This document shows positions 1 through 12,179 of a stretch of DNA of 64,000 bases, piece after piece. The notes beneath the pieces are model-generated. The model saw only the letters and a list, made by a program, of their open reading frames with translations, made no database searches and had not been told where the DNA came from. The DNA is from Odobenus rosmarus divergens. Taxonomy: Eukaryota > Chordata > Mammalia > Carnivora > Odobenidae. The number at the start of each line of letters is the position of its first letter. The first letter of the stretch is position 1. The position numbers and the translations under genes were made by a program. Location: positions 28,950 through 92,949 of the forward strand of contig NW_004451861.1 in NCBI RefSeq assembly GCF_000321225.1, in the 5' to 3' direction.

Positions 1-279
1 CCCAGCACTCATGGGGGAGGAGGGAAACAGACCTTTTCAGGCTGGTGATTGTGTTTCTACCCCCCTGCTCCCACCAGTCGACACCCACACTGATCCAGAT
101 CCATTGTGTTTGCTCCGGATCCTGTGGGTGCCTCTTATATTTATGTTTCTGGTTACCTTATTCAACGAAATAGTACATAACTCAACAAAATGTAAGCGCT
201 CAAAGGATGAGCATTCTTTTTATAAAAAGTAAATGATGTAAAGGTTATTATCAACAGTGGTGCCAGTAGATAGATAGTT
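1..279. other. Intergenic, nothing recognised
   Basis: No exon, RNA gene or repeat family is recognisable. The 73-codon ORF starting at 11 has no familiar domain and is not supported as a gene. Confidence 0.5.
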
Positions 280-732
280 ATGTGCCTGAAGGGCATCTCA
301 TCTCTGTGTGTCCTTTCCAAAAATCCACAACTCCAGTCTCATGAAAAGAATGTCAGGTATTGGGAAACATTCTGCAGATACCTGGCCAGTACTTCTCCAG
401 GTGGTCAAGGTTATGAAAAACAAGAAAAGACGGAGAAACTCTCAAAGACCAGAGAAATCAGGGAAAGATGGGTCAACCAAATGCCATGTGGCACTGGGGT
501 CTTGCTCCTGAGACAGAAAATGGACAAGGGGGGAAAATCCAAAGAAAGCCTGGAGTTATTAGTAGTTAATAATAATGTATCATTGTCGGTTTCTTAGTTT
601 TGACAAATGCAGATATGTTAATGACTGGGAGAAGTGGGGTGAGGGGTATTTAGGAACCCCCTGTACAATCTTTGCAAGTTCTCTGTAAATCTGAAATTAC
701 TCCAAAATAAAATGTTTGTTGTAAAAAAAAAA
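280..732 (+). repeat. L1M-type LINE 3' end
   Basis: The stretch reads like the 3' untranslated end of an old mammalian L1. It has the 'gtcaaggttatgaaaa' segment, the 'tttcttagttttgacaaatg' segment, and the terminal run 'ctgtaaatctgaaattactc' leading to AAAATAAAATG and an A-rich tail at 723-735. It is heavily diverged and 5'-truncated. The two short ORFs inside it (from 280 and 308) are repeat-derived and not genes. Confidence 0.7.
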
Positions 733-1180
733 AACAAAACCCAAAAACTAAATTACATGCTTTGGAATATTTGATAATTGTGGGTTGCTTTCAAACAATG
801 CCTTTAAATTAGATGTGGGCAAGGCCTAATTGTAAAAGACAAGGAAAAAATTTACAATCTTGCTTTCCAAGTTTCTATATGTTCATGCTCCATGTTAAAG
901 CAACAGAAACCAGAAATAAGAGATGATGCTCTAAGGCTGTAGTTTATGCAAGAAATATGATGCTGAACTTGAATCAACGAACTCCTATTCAGGATGGTGA
1001 CCTTGTCTCTAGGTTAATACTGAGGCAAATGAATATGCATTTATTTAAATTTTCACGAAAATATTTGACATAGACATAGATCACTTTTTTATGATTCCCC
1101 AATTTTTGTACTTCATGTGCAAGCAACCTACTAACTATTGGTCTCAATTACATTAAACGAGACTGCTTCTGCTAAAAATT
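733..1180. other. Intergenic, unassigned AT-rich DNA
   Basis: AT-rich sequence with no recognisable exon or repeat. It ends near an A-rich tract (1217-1260, AAACA units). Confidence 0.45.
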
Positions 1181-1259
1181 AAAACAAGGTAATTATAGGG
1201 TGTGAACAGTGCTCTCAAAAAACAAAAACAAAAACAAAACAAAACAAACAAACGAAAAA

Positions 1260-2060
1260 ACAGGCCTGGTAGAATGGAGAGTGACCAGGCAAGGATGGGA
1301 GGGCTTCTCAGGGGCATCAGAGGAACTCTCTGAGGAAATGGTATTTGAGTTGAGGTCAGAAAATGGCTTAGGGAATTTGGTTGTCAGAATTTAATGACAG
1401 AGAAAGCAACACAAACAAATAAATGCAGCAGTGTCATTAGATGAATATGCTGGCCCGGAGCAGCAGGGACCCGACGATGGCAGGGTACTCCTTTAACTGG
1501 GGACTGCCACACAGCAGTGTTTAAGAGAAGGCATTTCCCAGCCAGAGGCAAGAGGGAGCAAAAGGGAGCAGAGAGATTTCAAGCAGAGGGGGCAATATTA
1601 ATAAAGCGCAAAGGTGTGAAACAGCCCGCGGGGTTTGGGAAGAAGGGAGTAACAAGGTCAGAGTCACGTGTTAGCAAGAGTGCTTAGCAGCAGCCCAGCT
1701 CTGCTACTTCAAGTGTCGGAGCACCAGCAGCATCACCACCGCCCCAGAGCCTTTTAGAAATGCAGAATCCCAAGACCTCCCATGAAGAGGGAACTCTTCA
1801 TTTTAATGAGAATCCCAGATGATGCAGATGCACCTTATAGTTTAGGAAGCTTTGTCCAGAGGACAGATTGGAGGGATGTGTTCGGATGTCAAGAGACAAT
1901 TTAAGAAATTATAATAGTCTGGCCACGAGATGAAGATGTCCAGAGCAAAAGCACTAACACTAAGGAAGGAGAGCAGACGTTACAGAGGTTCAGGGGATGG
2001 AATTATAGGACTTGAAAACTGGTGTAGCTGGCATGAGGGAAGTGGGGAGCTCCCATGACC
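1260..2060 (-). repeat. L2 LINE, antisense, diverged
   Basis: Purine-rich text such as 'gaggaaatggtatttgagtt' (about 1333), 'gcagagagatttcaagcaga' (1568) and the 'gagatgaagatgtccagagc' region (1927) resembles the reverse complement of L2 3' sequence. A DNA-transposon fragment at about 1712-1865 interrupts it. Boundaries are approximate. Confidence 0.5.
1712..1865 (+). mobile_element. MER20-like DNA transposon fragment
   Basis: The order 'caagtgt...gagcaccagcagcatcacc...tttagaaatgcagaatc...gatgatgcagatgcacc' follows the MER20-type non-autonomous hAT element. Both ends are eroded. It lies within the antisense L2. Confidence 0.5.
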
Positions 2061-2417
2061 TTCAAAGTGTGGTATGCCAGAGCCAGGAGGCAATCCCATT
2101 GTATGTATACATTGCTATTATTAAAATTTAAATTATATACATGAACAATAAAATAAATTATATTAAATACAAAGGTAATACATTCTCAAAAGTCATCGCT
2201 AATTATATTACTACCTTTTACTGTTATCTAAGCTCTTGGGGTTATTTGCATCTCCTGTATCTGTTTGCTGGAAATACCACATAAGGATCTGCTCCTGAGC
2301 ATCTCTTCCTAACTTGACACTAGTTGCTTGAAATCTGCCACGGTGGCGACATTTATACTATGGAAATGGGAAAAAGCTACAAATCGGGGCTTACCTTGTT
2401 GCTTTGTTGATTTTTTA
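2061..2417. other. Intergenic, AT-rich
   Basis: AT-rich DNA with no repeat family or exon that I can name. Confidence 0.45.
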
Positions 2418-2648
2418 GATCAGGAGGTCAGCAAACTTTTACTACAAACGGCCAGACAGGGCTTTCTGGGCCAAATAGTCCCCGTCAAAACATTCAACTC
2501 TGCCACTGAGGCGTGAAAGCAGCCGTGGACAATTCATAAACGAGTGAACTTGTTTTCCAATAGAATTTTGTTGACAAAAGCAGGCAGCAGCCCGATATTT
2601 TGGTTTTCCTTTTGTTTTCTGCCCACTAGCCATAGTTTGCCAACACCC
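2418..2648. mobile_element. Non-autonomous DNA transposon copy (hAT-like)
   Basis: It begins 'ggtcagcaaacttttactac' and ends 'ccatagtttgccaacaccc', which form imperfect terminal inverted repeats. The internal 'aactctgccactgaggcg' and 'aattcataaacgagtgaa' segments match a very common mammalian medium-reiteration element. A second copy lies at 62575-62770. I do not give a family name because I am unsure of it. Confidence 0.6.
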
Positions 2649-2673
2649 ACTCTCGATTTAAGAACGTGACAAA

Positions 2674-2878
2674 GGGCACCTGGGTGGCTCAGTCGTTAGG
2701 CGTCTGCCTTCGGCTCGGGTCATGATCCCGGGGTCCTGGGATCGAGTCCCACATCGGGCTCCCTGCTCTTTGGGGAGCCTGCTTCTCCCTCTCCCACTCC
2801 CCCTGCTTGTGTTCCTGCTCCCGCTATCTCTCTCTCTGTCAAATAAATAAATAAAATCTTAAAAAAAAAAAAAAGAAA
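2674..2878 (+). mobile_element. SINEC copy, sense
   Basis: The tRNA-like head starts at 2674 (GGGCACCTGGGTGGCTCAGT). A CT-rich middle and an AATAAATAAATAAAATCTT tail with 14 A follow. It is followed almost directly by a second SINE, making a head-to-tail pair. Confidence 0.93.
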
Positions 2879-2888
2879 GTGACAGAGA

Positions 2889-3076
2889 GGGGTGCCTGGG
2901 TGGCTCAGTCGGTGAGTGTCCGACTCTTAATTCCACTCAGGTCATGATCTCTGGGTCCTGGGATCAAGCTCCGTGTCAGGCTCCCTTCTTAAGGGGGGTC
3001 TGTTTCTCCCTCTGCCCCTACCCCTGCTCGTGCTCTCTCTCTCTCTCTAATAAATAAATAAAATCTTTTAAAAAAG
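2889..3076 (+). mobile_element. SINEC copy, older subtype, sense
   Basis: The head 'ggtgcctgggtggctcagtc' is followed by an older-type 'gagtgtccgactcttaattc' box and a tail 'aataaataaataaaatcttt'. The flanks 'aagtgacagagag' (2877) and 'aagtgatggagaa' (3075) look like a diverged target-site duplication. That would make this the older copy, with the left SINE landing next to it. Confidence 0.9.
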
Positions 3077-3939
3077 TGATGGAGAAATTGTTAATAATGT
3101 AAGTTAAACATTAAAGGATTTCATGTCTGAAGGCATTACATTGTGAGTAGCATAAAACCCTGAAACTTCTGGTACTCAAATCTATTATCTGATTCAGCTA
3201 AGAAGTCATCCACATCATAGATGAATGAGTGAAGAGCCGATACATATCTTCCTTGCCTCATATTCACTATTGCAAACAAAAATATAAATATTAGCCAACA
3301 TTCATGTTGGAGCCACACTCTTCCATCTGTTCCACAATACAATGGCTGTGGTTACGAGGTCAGTAAAAATCGACAGAAGCATTCAGTAAGAATTTACAGT
3401 AAAGATTATTATATATTTTATTCTATTTGTAAATTCTGTGCCATACGTTCTCTATATTAGTAATAGTTTTCATACACATATGTGCATGAAGGCATGCTGT
3501 TTTGTTCCCAGGAAAGCTTGTTGTGATGCATTTATCAGCACACCATGGCTCAGGTTTCTGGTGTAGGTGAGAAGGTTGGTGGGGTGCTGGGACACAGAAG
3601 GAGCAGTTTTGCAAAGAAAATGGAGTTCAGTTTTGGACCTATTCCCCAATTTTAATAGGTTACTTTCAAAAGGGTAAAAGTAGAGCCCACTTAGGGCCCA
3701 ACCCCACGTTCCATGAGTCGCCCTAATTTCTCACCAAATCTTGAGTGGAGTCAAGAGATTTTCTAAAGCCATTCGGTTTCTGCTCACATCCCCTGCTCTT
3801 ACTGATGGAAATGGGGCCACTGAGTGTGCAGTTTACTTTCAACCCTGAGGGCAGGCCCTGTACTACAGACCATGTGAAGATAAGATACAGATCAAACTCT
3901 TTTCTCTCTCTCTCTTTATCTTTTTTTGTTTTGATGGGT
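3077..3939. other. Intergenic, unassigned
   Basis: Short ORFs occur on both strands (60-68 codons), but no splice-site and codon pattern suggests an exon. A CT-rich run (3903-3930) precedes an L1-like stretch. Confidence 0.45.
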
Positions 3940-4302
3940 GGTTAAAAAAAATTCATAACAAAAATTTGCCTTCTTAACCATTTTTTAAAAAGATTTATTT
4001 ATTTATCTTAGAGAGAAAGAATGAGCGGGGGGGAGGGGTAGAGGGAGAGAGAGAATCCTCAAGCCGACTCCCCGCTGAGCACAGAACCTGACACAGGCCT
4101 CGATCCTAGGACCCTGAGATCATGACCTCATGACCGGAGCTGAAATCAAAAGAGTCGGCTGCTTAACCGACTGAGCCACTCAGGCCCCCTAGCTTTTTTA
4201 ACCATTTTAAGTGCATAGTTCATTAACGTTAGGTATGTTAACATTGCCCTACCTCCTGAACCTTCCCTCTTGCAAGACTGAAACTCTGTACCCATTAAAC
4301 AA
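3940..4302 (-). repeat. L1M LINE 3' fragment, antisense, split by a SINE
   Basis: The text 'ttcataacaaaaatttgcc', resumed at 4198 as 'ttaaccattttaagtgcata' and 'gactgaaactctgtaccca', matches the antisense of an old L1 3' region. The gap between the halves is the SINE at 3985-4197. Confidence 0.65.
3985..4197 (-). mobile_element. SINEC copy, antisense
   Basis: The reversed tail 'aaaaagatttatttattt' leads through GA-rich sequence to the reversed head 'actgagccactcaggccccc'. An exact 11-bp duplication 'ttaaccatttt' flanks it (3974-3984 and 4198-4208). It sits inside an antisense L1. Confidence 0.92.
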
Positions 4303-4316
4303 CAGACTGAACTTTT

Positions 4317-4531
4317 TTTAATTTAATTTTATTATGTTATGTTAATAACCATACATTACATCATTAGTTTTTGATGTAGTGTTCCATGATTCATTGTTTT
4401 CGTATAACACCCAGTGCTCCATGCAGTATGTGCCCTCCTTAATACCCATCACCAGGCTAACCCATCCCCCCACCCCCCTCCCCTCTAGAACCCTCAGTTT
4501 GTTTCTCAGAGTCCATAGTCTCTCATGGTTC
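4317..4531 (-). mobile_element. Carnivore L1 3' end, 5'-truncated insertion, antisense
   Basis: On the minus strand this reads the carnivore L1 3' end: GAGGGTTCTAGAGGGGAGG, ...GGGTATTAAGGAGGGCACA, ...ATGTAATGTATGGTTATTAA, then the A tail. A perfect 14-bp duplication 'cagactgaactttt' (4303-4316 and 4532-4545) shows it inserted as a roughly 215-bp truncated copy into the old L1 around it. Confidence 0.9.
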
Positions 4532-4545
4532 CAGACTGAACTTTT

Positions 4546-4904
4546 AAAAATAAAATTTCAAATTTATTATAATTCCTAGAAACAGACTCAGAGATAAAGT
4601 GTGGTCTGAGATTTACGAATACAAATAGCAAAGTATATATTGCTTTTTTTTTTTTTAAATCATCTACATCTATTTGCTCAAGCACTGTTTAAGTGGTAAC
4701 TTTCTTTCCTAACTAACTTTACTTTTAGGGCAGAAGAGCTTGGGTTCTAGTCAAAGATTCTCACCAATACAGAAGTTCCTCTTGCTACTCAGGGTCTGTA
4801 GCTCTCTGTTGGCTGACTTTTTATGGAACTGGTAGCTGGTATTTATGAACTTATTTTGTAACTGTATTTTTCCCCTTGACAAAGACAGTATCTAACTTTA
4901 TTTC
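4546..4904. other. Intergenic, unassigned
   Basis: AT-rich sequence with a T run (4645-4656). Nothing further is recognised. Confidence 0.4.
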
Positions 4905-5115
4905 AAGTGCTTAATTAATGCCAGACACTGGGCTAAGTGTCTTCACTGTAATATTTCATTTAATCTTCACAACAAGCTAAAGAAATAGGTACTATCTTAA
5001 TTGCTACTTTATGACAAGAAAATAAAGGTGCAGAAAATGCTTCCTGCCAAGGGTCACATAACCAGCACAGGGCTGAGCCAAATTTGGACGGAATCTGGAG
5101 TCTGAGCTCTTCATC
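4905..5115 (-). repeat. MIR element, antisense
   Basis: The stretch 'ccagacactgggctaagtgt', 'atttaatcttcacaacaagc', 'ataggtactatcttaat' and 'gtcacataaccagcac' is the MIR pattern in reverse. The 200-codon minus-strand ORF beginning at 5562 runs through this MIR and the TTC repeat, so it is not a gene. Confidence 0.8.
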
Positions 5116-5238
5116 ATGAAAGTACAGATTGTCTTTTCTGTACTCCCAGATGAGATTTCCAGGTAGAGGCACAGCTCTGACTCTCAACTTGAGGTTTGGC
5201 AATCTGGAGATTGCTGGTCCTAAGAAAGAATGGGGATC

Positions 5239-5307
5239 CCTTCTTCTTCTTTCTTCTTCTTTCTTCTTCTTTCTTTCTTCTTCTTTCTTCTTCTTTCTTC
5301 TTCTTTC
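5239..5307. repeat. (TTCTTCTTTC)n polypyrimidine tract
   Basis: About 69 bases contain almost only T and C in TTC/TTTC units. The pure purine/pyrimidine strand asymmetry creates serine/phenylalanine- or lysine/glutamate-rich ORFs in all overlapping frames, which should be ignored. Confidence 0.95.
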
Positions 5308-7919
5308 ATTACTACCCCATTCAGCCCCACAACCACTTCCTACTACAGGGCCCCAAACGGGCTGCTCAAACCTTTCCCTCTGCCGCCCCTGCATGGTGCT
5401 GCTCGGGTGACTGCTACCCCGCGTCCGGCACCCTGAAGTAGACTCCATCCTGCCAAGGAAGCTTGGGGGTGTTGCAACGACTGGCCCAGAAATTATTCCG
5501 GACACTTTGCCAGGAAAATGAACCCTGGTGCCGGGTTTCCCGAAGTGTATTCGGCAGAACAAGGAGACTTTATGTGGAAAAAGTGTTCTGAGTCACTTAA
5601 ATTTGGAACGCTACAAGTTAAGCGAAGTTAATCATAAAGCGAAATGTATTTTAATGAATCCAGAACATCTCAGACCCTTAAATGGGCCAAGAGACTGCGA
5701 CTCTTCCAGAGGGCGTAGAACAGGTAGTATTTCTCTATGTACGTGACCTCAGAACCTCTTTTTCCATGCACATCTCTCTCATGTCTATTGTTCTCAGGAA
5801 GACATACGACAAACAGTTCCCCAGGGTGACCCCAAAGGGGATGAAAAATAGCTTCTTTCATCAATCTGGGCACATTTCTCTTCTTTAAGGTAAAAGTGTT
5901 TATTCTAATAGTTTAGTCTAGGTACGGCACTGTAGGGAATGAAAAAAATCTCTTCTATCCATCTTAGGTTCTCCAGCTGGGGTTCTGTAAATTAGGCTGG
6001 CTGAAGACAGATTAACAAGAGAAAGCAAACAGAAGTGAATTTTGTGCATCGTGTGTAAACATGGGAGCACTCAGCCCTGAGGAACCTAAAGCGGGGTGGG
6101 AACCTGGGCTTATATACCGTGGTAGGCTAGACAAAGGAAAAGGGGTCTTGGCTCCTGAGAGGGGAGACAAGTTATGGTAAGGCAATGAGGAAAAGTATGC
6201 TAAACGAGGACGAAAGCTTAGCGACATTTATTATATGGTGCCTCTCCACCGATAGGAGCTGTTAAGAAACCTTCTCTTCGCAGGAAAGGAGAGGAAGACG
6301 TCTCTACTGATGCAAATTTCCTTTACAAAAGGAAGCTGGTGCCCTGTTTTTAAAGATGTTCCTTCTTCTGCTGGTTCTCAAAATGATCCATCTGCCAAAG
6401 ATGCAATGTTTTGGGGTGGTAGATCCTGGTGACTTCCAGTACTTTCCAGTTTCCAAACCTACGCCAATTTTATTTTTTTTAATTTTTATTTTTTTAATAA
6501 AACCTATGCCAATTTTAAACCAGCCATTTTCACCATGAAGTAAAACTGGATGAGGTTCTAAGCTGAAGCTTAAACTGGCCTCATCCATAGTCAGGGACGT
6601 AAAATCTGGAATCTGGAATCTGTTCACTTGCAGATGATGATAACAGAACCTACAGGTCCACTCACACAGATGTTATTACTCCATACAAGATAAAGTTACT
6701 CAATTACTTAGGAATTCCTGGGTACTTAAGCAAACATAAAGTATCTATTAGCTCTATTTATACCCTGTTACTGCACCTGCTGCGGAGAGTTTTATGGATA
6801 CTCCCAGGAATTAGTGGGGGCGGAGGGGAGGAAACATTTTCTATCCCCCAGGAAGCGAAAACCACAATAGAAACAATTTAAATGTTTCCTCTTATCCAAA
6901 GAACGTCCCATGTAGTACTGTAGAAAATAAGTAGGACAATATTGTCAGTTTGGGAAGTGAGAGGGAGAGAAATGACAAAAATTGGGGAGTAGAAGAGACA
7001 CTGTGCTTCATACCAGAGATGCCGAGATTCAGAATCATGGGATGTTAGACAGTTGTAAAGATTACTCAGTGCAACCTTTCATCTTGCAGATAAGGAAGCT
7101 GAGCCATAGAGAAGGAGCATGTACATGGATACCGGTTGATTTGGTAGAGCCAGAAGGAAGGAGAACTGCCACATTTCCAGCTCATTCTCTGTTAAGCTCT
7201 GGCCACTGGATGCACCCTGCAGCCTCATCCTGCCTTGTTAATGTGGGTCAGGTCCAAATCCACGTGTTGGTCAGAAATGCTTCTACTTGTACTAACAGCC
7301 TTTCACTCCTGAGCTTTGAGAGCCAATTTCTATGGTACCTGCTGGCCCTGGCGGCTCACCTTTCTTCAAGCCTTTGGTGGTACAATGTAAAGGCATCAGA
7401 ATCGCTTCACAACAGGAGACAGTCCGGTTTGCAATTCCTTTCCTAAGCTGAGTTAATGGCTAAGCTCCTGTGGGATATGGAACAACTGAAATCCTATTAT
7501 TTAGTGATCAGAAATGGCCCTAGTCCTAGTTTCTCATTTCCTTTGAAGGAGCCAACATGCTTTTCCTCTTTCTTCGTTTTTATATAATACAAACTATAGG
7601 GATTGTTTTATGTTGGCGAGATCTTTTATAGGCAAAAAAAAAAAGATTTTTTTAGATAGAAAATATTTGCAGCTGTTTAAAACGCAAGCAAATTTGAATG
7701 AGAGCCTTGTGCCGCTTTGCAAACTACTTAAAATAGATGAGCTAAAAAGACATAATGGAAAGAGTGAGCTTGTAACAGATCAGGGACTTTTGAATTTCAT
7801 GTATCAGGTTAGGAAATGGATCAATCAATCAATATAAAACTACACACATAAAAACCAGAAAGGTAGTGCATATGGCTTATTATCTGAGTAACAGTAAGTC
7901 ACAAAATAGTATCACACAA
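5308..7919. other. Intergenic, no gene recognised
   Basis: About 2.6 kb without a recognisable exon. The part at 5980-6460 has the texture of an old interspersed repeat, but I cannot name it. A MIR-like patch (about 7065-7120, 'catcttgcagataaggaagc') is possible. The 154-codon ORF at 6982-7446 has no recognised domain and covers this patch, so I do not call it. Confidence 0.4.
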
Positions 7920-8100
7920 TATCAAAATGAAAGGCATTTTTTTTAAATCAGCTTTATTCACTGAGGTATGGTTACAAACAATAAAATTCATGTATTTAAT
8001 AAAGTTTGATGACCTTTGACAAATACATACATTTGTGTAACCATTGTATCCGCCATGACAGTCAAGAGATGAAACATTTTCATCAGCCAATAGGTTCTCT
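7920..8100 (-). repeat. L1M fragment, antisense
   Basis: 'gctttattcactgaggtatg', 'aaacaataaaattcatgtat' and 'tgtgtaaccattgtatccgc' follow the antisense L1M 3' pattern seen more fully at 10590-11720. Confidence 0.5.
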
Positions 8101-10589
8101 CATGTTCCTCTAAGAATAAGTTGCAGACATAATGATCTTTTATTTCCTAAATATTTGTTTATGTTTCCTAAAAACATGGATTCTCCTGCTTGACCATGGG
8201 ACAAGGATCAAAATCAGGAAATTAACACTGAAACGATATTATTATCTTACCTATAAGACCTTATTAAGACTTTGTCAGTTGTCCCCACGATGTCTTATTT
8301 TATAGCAAAACAATCCAAAATTTGAATTCAGACATCTTGTCTCTTCCATCTCATGGGATCTGGGACATTTCCCCGAGCCTTTCTTTCTCATGAGATTGGT
8401 ATTTTTGAAGAGTACAGGTCAGTTATTCTGCAGACTGTTCCCCCACTCATGTTCCTCACGACTAGATTCAGATTTTGCACTCTGGGCAGGAATACCACAG
8501 GAGCGATGCCGGGTTCTCAGAGTAGCCTAGCAGGAGACACGTGCTGTTGATTAGTCCCATTGCTGCAAGCTTATCTTCGGTCATTTGCTTAAGGTGGTGT
8601 CCACCACAGTTTTCCACTGTAAAGTAACTGGTTTGCCCTTCCCAATGAAAGAGTATTTGGGGGGAATATTCCTTGAGATCTACCATATGACTCAGCAACT
8701 ATACTCATGAACATTCCTCTCCAAAAACGGTAAAATCTCGACTGACCAGAGTCAATAAAATGGAAGTTGTTCCTTGCTAGACTGTTGGTTGCTCCCTACA
8801 ACCTGGGGAAAAGAGAGGATTTAAACAATGTTTTAAGGCTGGCATCCAGAATTTATCCCTCTAAAAGGATATTCTAGGGTCTACCTGAGGTTCTGAGGGC
8901 TGGTCTTGAACGCTGACATCTACCGTAGCTGGCCATTAGCATGGATGTTTTGATACTTCAGTCTTCAAGGGTTAACTCAGCTATGATGATTCTTTGTGCT
9001 TAGAAAATCAGGAAAGCTTATATATTTTAGTAAGAGTTAAAAAAAAAAGTGTTGAAAAAAAGTCCCATTTCCTATTTAAACTTGAATAAAAACTTTCAGA
9101 TTAATCAAAATTCTCTAGTGTATAAGGAGGTCCTGTTCCATCTTTGACAAATACATTCCTAATACATAGTACTTATTCCATATTTGATTTTTTATGCTTT
9201 TCTACATATATGTGAGACTGTATTAATGGACCATTTGATTTTTACCACAATAATTTCTCTTGTCATTTAACCTTTGGGGTTAACTGTTTTTAAATGAACA
9301 TTCCTGGCATCAAATCATGTGGTAATTAATGGGCAGGAATTATGTTAAGTCTCTAAAATCATCTTCCAGAATATTTATTTATTTTATTGTTTCTTTAGAA
9401 GAAGTGTGGGAAAATGTGCTACACATATTTCTCAAAGCAAACGCCTGGATTCTAAATGCTTACTCATCGCTGGGAAAGTTTTCACAGCTTTACATTTACA
9501 GAAGTGCTGGGCCCTCCAGTTCCAGAGAGTCTTCATTTTATGTTTTGTTAAATAGGAAATGAAGACTTGAGAGGATATACGTCTGAGCATGAAGTCTGAC
9601 TGAGAGTTTGTAGCTTTCTGTTCATTGACATCCACTGACAGATTAGTAGAAGGAGAGCAAAACTTTCTTCCTCAAACAAAATCAGATGTGGAGAACAGAG
9701 AAGCAGCAGTGAATTGGGGTGTGTCTGGATGCTTATTTGGCATTCTCATCCTTCATGCCCTTCCTTAACTCCCACATTGGCTATGAATTGCTCTCTCATT
9801 GGCACTTCCCCAGGCCTTGACCAACCCACCATTGTCCTGTGGTATGCTTAGGCCCCACTAAACCAAGGACTCTAGTTCTTATTTGTATCCAGGACACCTA
9901 GATAAGTTCCTGAGACATGTCAGGCAGTTGAATGGACAACTGAATGCTTCAGAGGTTTGATTAATATCACATAACATTTTATAGGCAGAAAGAGACTTAA
10001 AATAATTTAGCACAGTGCAACTTTTTATGGAAGACGAAAGCAACTCCTTGTATTTAAGTGACTTGCCAACTATTTAGAAGATAAAATAGGACTGGAACTC
10101 ATCTGGTACTTTTTCCAATGCAGTATGCATACATAAATTTGATTCTTACAGGATTGGACAAAAACAAATTAGAGAGAATGTAGAGACTTCTCTCCCCATA
10201 TTCTTTACTTAATGTTGATATAGCTGAGGTCCCTGGAAATTCACCTTTTGAGACTAACAGCCTTGAAGGTCAGAATGAATGACTGTGACAGAAAACTTCT
10301 GTCAACCTTCATGTCCCAGCAGCGATCCCCAGAGGGTCATCCCCAACGGAACCTGCTCCATTTAAATGACATTTTCCATTTTAGAATCAAGTGCATAGAT
10401 GAAACTCTGGTCATATTATTTCTGAATCTTTGTTCTCAATAGTCCCTCCACTTGGAATGCATTCTACCTATCGAAAACTTTCTGAGACATGGAGTGATCT
10501 GTAAACTCTTATAAATGTTGAGTAAATAAGAAAGTTGCAGAAGGATGAGCATAGTATATAACAACACTCATGTAACTTTTTTCTCTACT
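8101..10589. other. Intergenic, mostly unassigned
   Basis: No exon is seen. 8350-8700 looks like an old L1-type 3' region ('taaggtggtgtccaccacag', 'cactgtaaagtaactggttt') at low confidence. A short L2-like patch lies near 9885-9960 ('tccaggacacctagataagt'). The rest is AT-rich and unassigned. Confidence 0.4.
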
Positions 10590-11720
10590 TTTAGTTACAT
10601 ACAATAAAATGTACTCTCTTTGGTGTACAGTACTGTGAGTTTTGACAAATTCAGAGAGTTATGTTACTACCACCACAATCAAGGTACAGCACAGTTTCAT
10701 CACACACACCCCTAAATTTGCTTCTGCTACCTCTCGGTAGTCAGCCATCACTCTACTCCCCCAAGCCCGTCCACACTCTGACGAGCACTGATCTACAGGC
10801 TGTCATTATAGCCTTCTCCAGAATGTCCTATCAATGGAATCATAGAGAATGCAACCTTTTGAGACTGGCTTTCTTCACTCAACATAATGCCCTTGAGATG
10901 AACCAAGTCGTTGCTCATACCCAGTTATTTTTTTCATTATTAGGTAAGTCTTCCACCGCGTGGACAGACCTTGTTTTGTTTATCCATTTCCAAGTTGAGA
11001 GCCATTTAGGTTTATTTTCAGTGTTTGACACTTGTAAGTAAAGCTGCTGTTAAACACTGCACACAAGTTTTTGTGTGAACATGGATTTTCATTTCATTTA
11101 GGCAACAACCCAGAAATAGGACTACTGGGCCATATAGTAAGTACATATTTAACTTTATGAGAAACTGTCAAGCAGTTTTTCTGTAGGAGAGTTCCAGTTG
11201 TGCTACATCCTTGCCAGTACCTGGCATTGTCAGGTGTTTCATTTTTTAGTCATTTTAATAGCTATAGTTATATTTCATTGTGGCTTAATTAGATTTTTTC
11301 TAATTACTAATAATTTGAACATCTTTTCAAGTGATTATCTGCCATTAGGGTATCTTCTCTGGTGAAGCATTTGCTCAAATCTTTTGCCCATTAAAAAAAC
11401 TGGATTGTTCTCTTATTGTTGAATTTTGAGAGTTCTTTATATAATCTATATAAAAATCCTTTGTCAGAGATGCAATCTGCAAATACTTTCTCCTTTTCTT
11501 TTTACATTCTTTTAAAGATACCTTCTGCAGAGCAAAAACTTTTAACGATGACGAAGCCTAATTAACCATTTTTTCTTCTATGGATCATTGCTATTTGCAT
11601 CACGCCTAAGAATACTTTGACTAACCTATGTTGTCCTCAAAAAGTTTTATAGCATTATATGTTACATTTAGCTATGATCCATTTTGGATTTGATTTTGTA
11701 TTAAGATGTGACATGTAAAT
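10590..11720 (-). repeat. L1M LINE, antisense, 3' region
   Basis: Successive segments match antisense L1: 'acatacaataaaatgtactc', 'tatcaatggaatcatagaga', 'ggctttcttcactcaacata', 'tgttaaacactgcacacaag', 'atctgccattagggtatctt' and 'cctttgtcagagatgcaatc'. The 126-codon ORF at 10661-11041 is a product of this repeat. Confidence 0.85.
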
Positions 11721-12179
11721 TTTTAAACCACAAAAGTACTGCTAGATAAACATAAAATAAATGTGACAGATACACAGGGTAGGAGAGAAGACCATGGAAT
11801 TGGGTAGAATTTACGAAGAAGTGTTCAACATGAACCATAACATTTTATTTCCTTAAAAATCATGAATCTTAGAGTTATGGGTATATGTAATTTTCCCTAG
11901 CCTGAGTACAACTATAAAGGCTGGACATTACATAGAAAACAAATGTAAGACTCTGAAAGGTGAAGAGAGGAAGGCAGACTGGCTAGGGACCTCAGGTCTC
12001 CAGGAATGAAATGGTGCTAAGTTCCCTGGGTTTTCTTTCTTTCTGCCTCTTTCTGTTTCATATATATTCCAGAGAGATCCACAATTATATTTGGGGACCT
12101 CAACACTCTGCTTAACAATTGATAGAACAACTAAATAGAAAATCAGCAATGGTATAGAATTCAACACAAATAACTGACA
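11721..12179. other. Intergenic, unassigned
   Basis: No exon or clear repeat. It directly precedes the sense L1 at 12180 and may be part of it in a diverged form. Confidence 0.4.

Noticed and set aside
2674..2760. tRNA genes suggested by the tRNA-like heads of SINEs
   Set aside because: The heads contain A- and B-box-like text because SINEC derives from a tRNA, but they sit in front of the SINE body and tail and cannot fold as complete tRNAs.
4960..5562. 200-codon minus-strand ORF
   Set aside because: It runs through the TTC repeat (encoding Lys/Glu/Arg) and a MIR element and has no recognisable domain.
6982..7446. 154-codon plus-strand ORF
   Set aside because: No domain, no splice-site setting and partly MIR-like. 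Length alone is not enough in 64 kb of mammalian DNA.
10661..11041. 126-codon ORF
   Set aside because: It lies wholly in the antisense L1 3' region.
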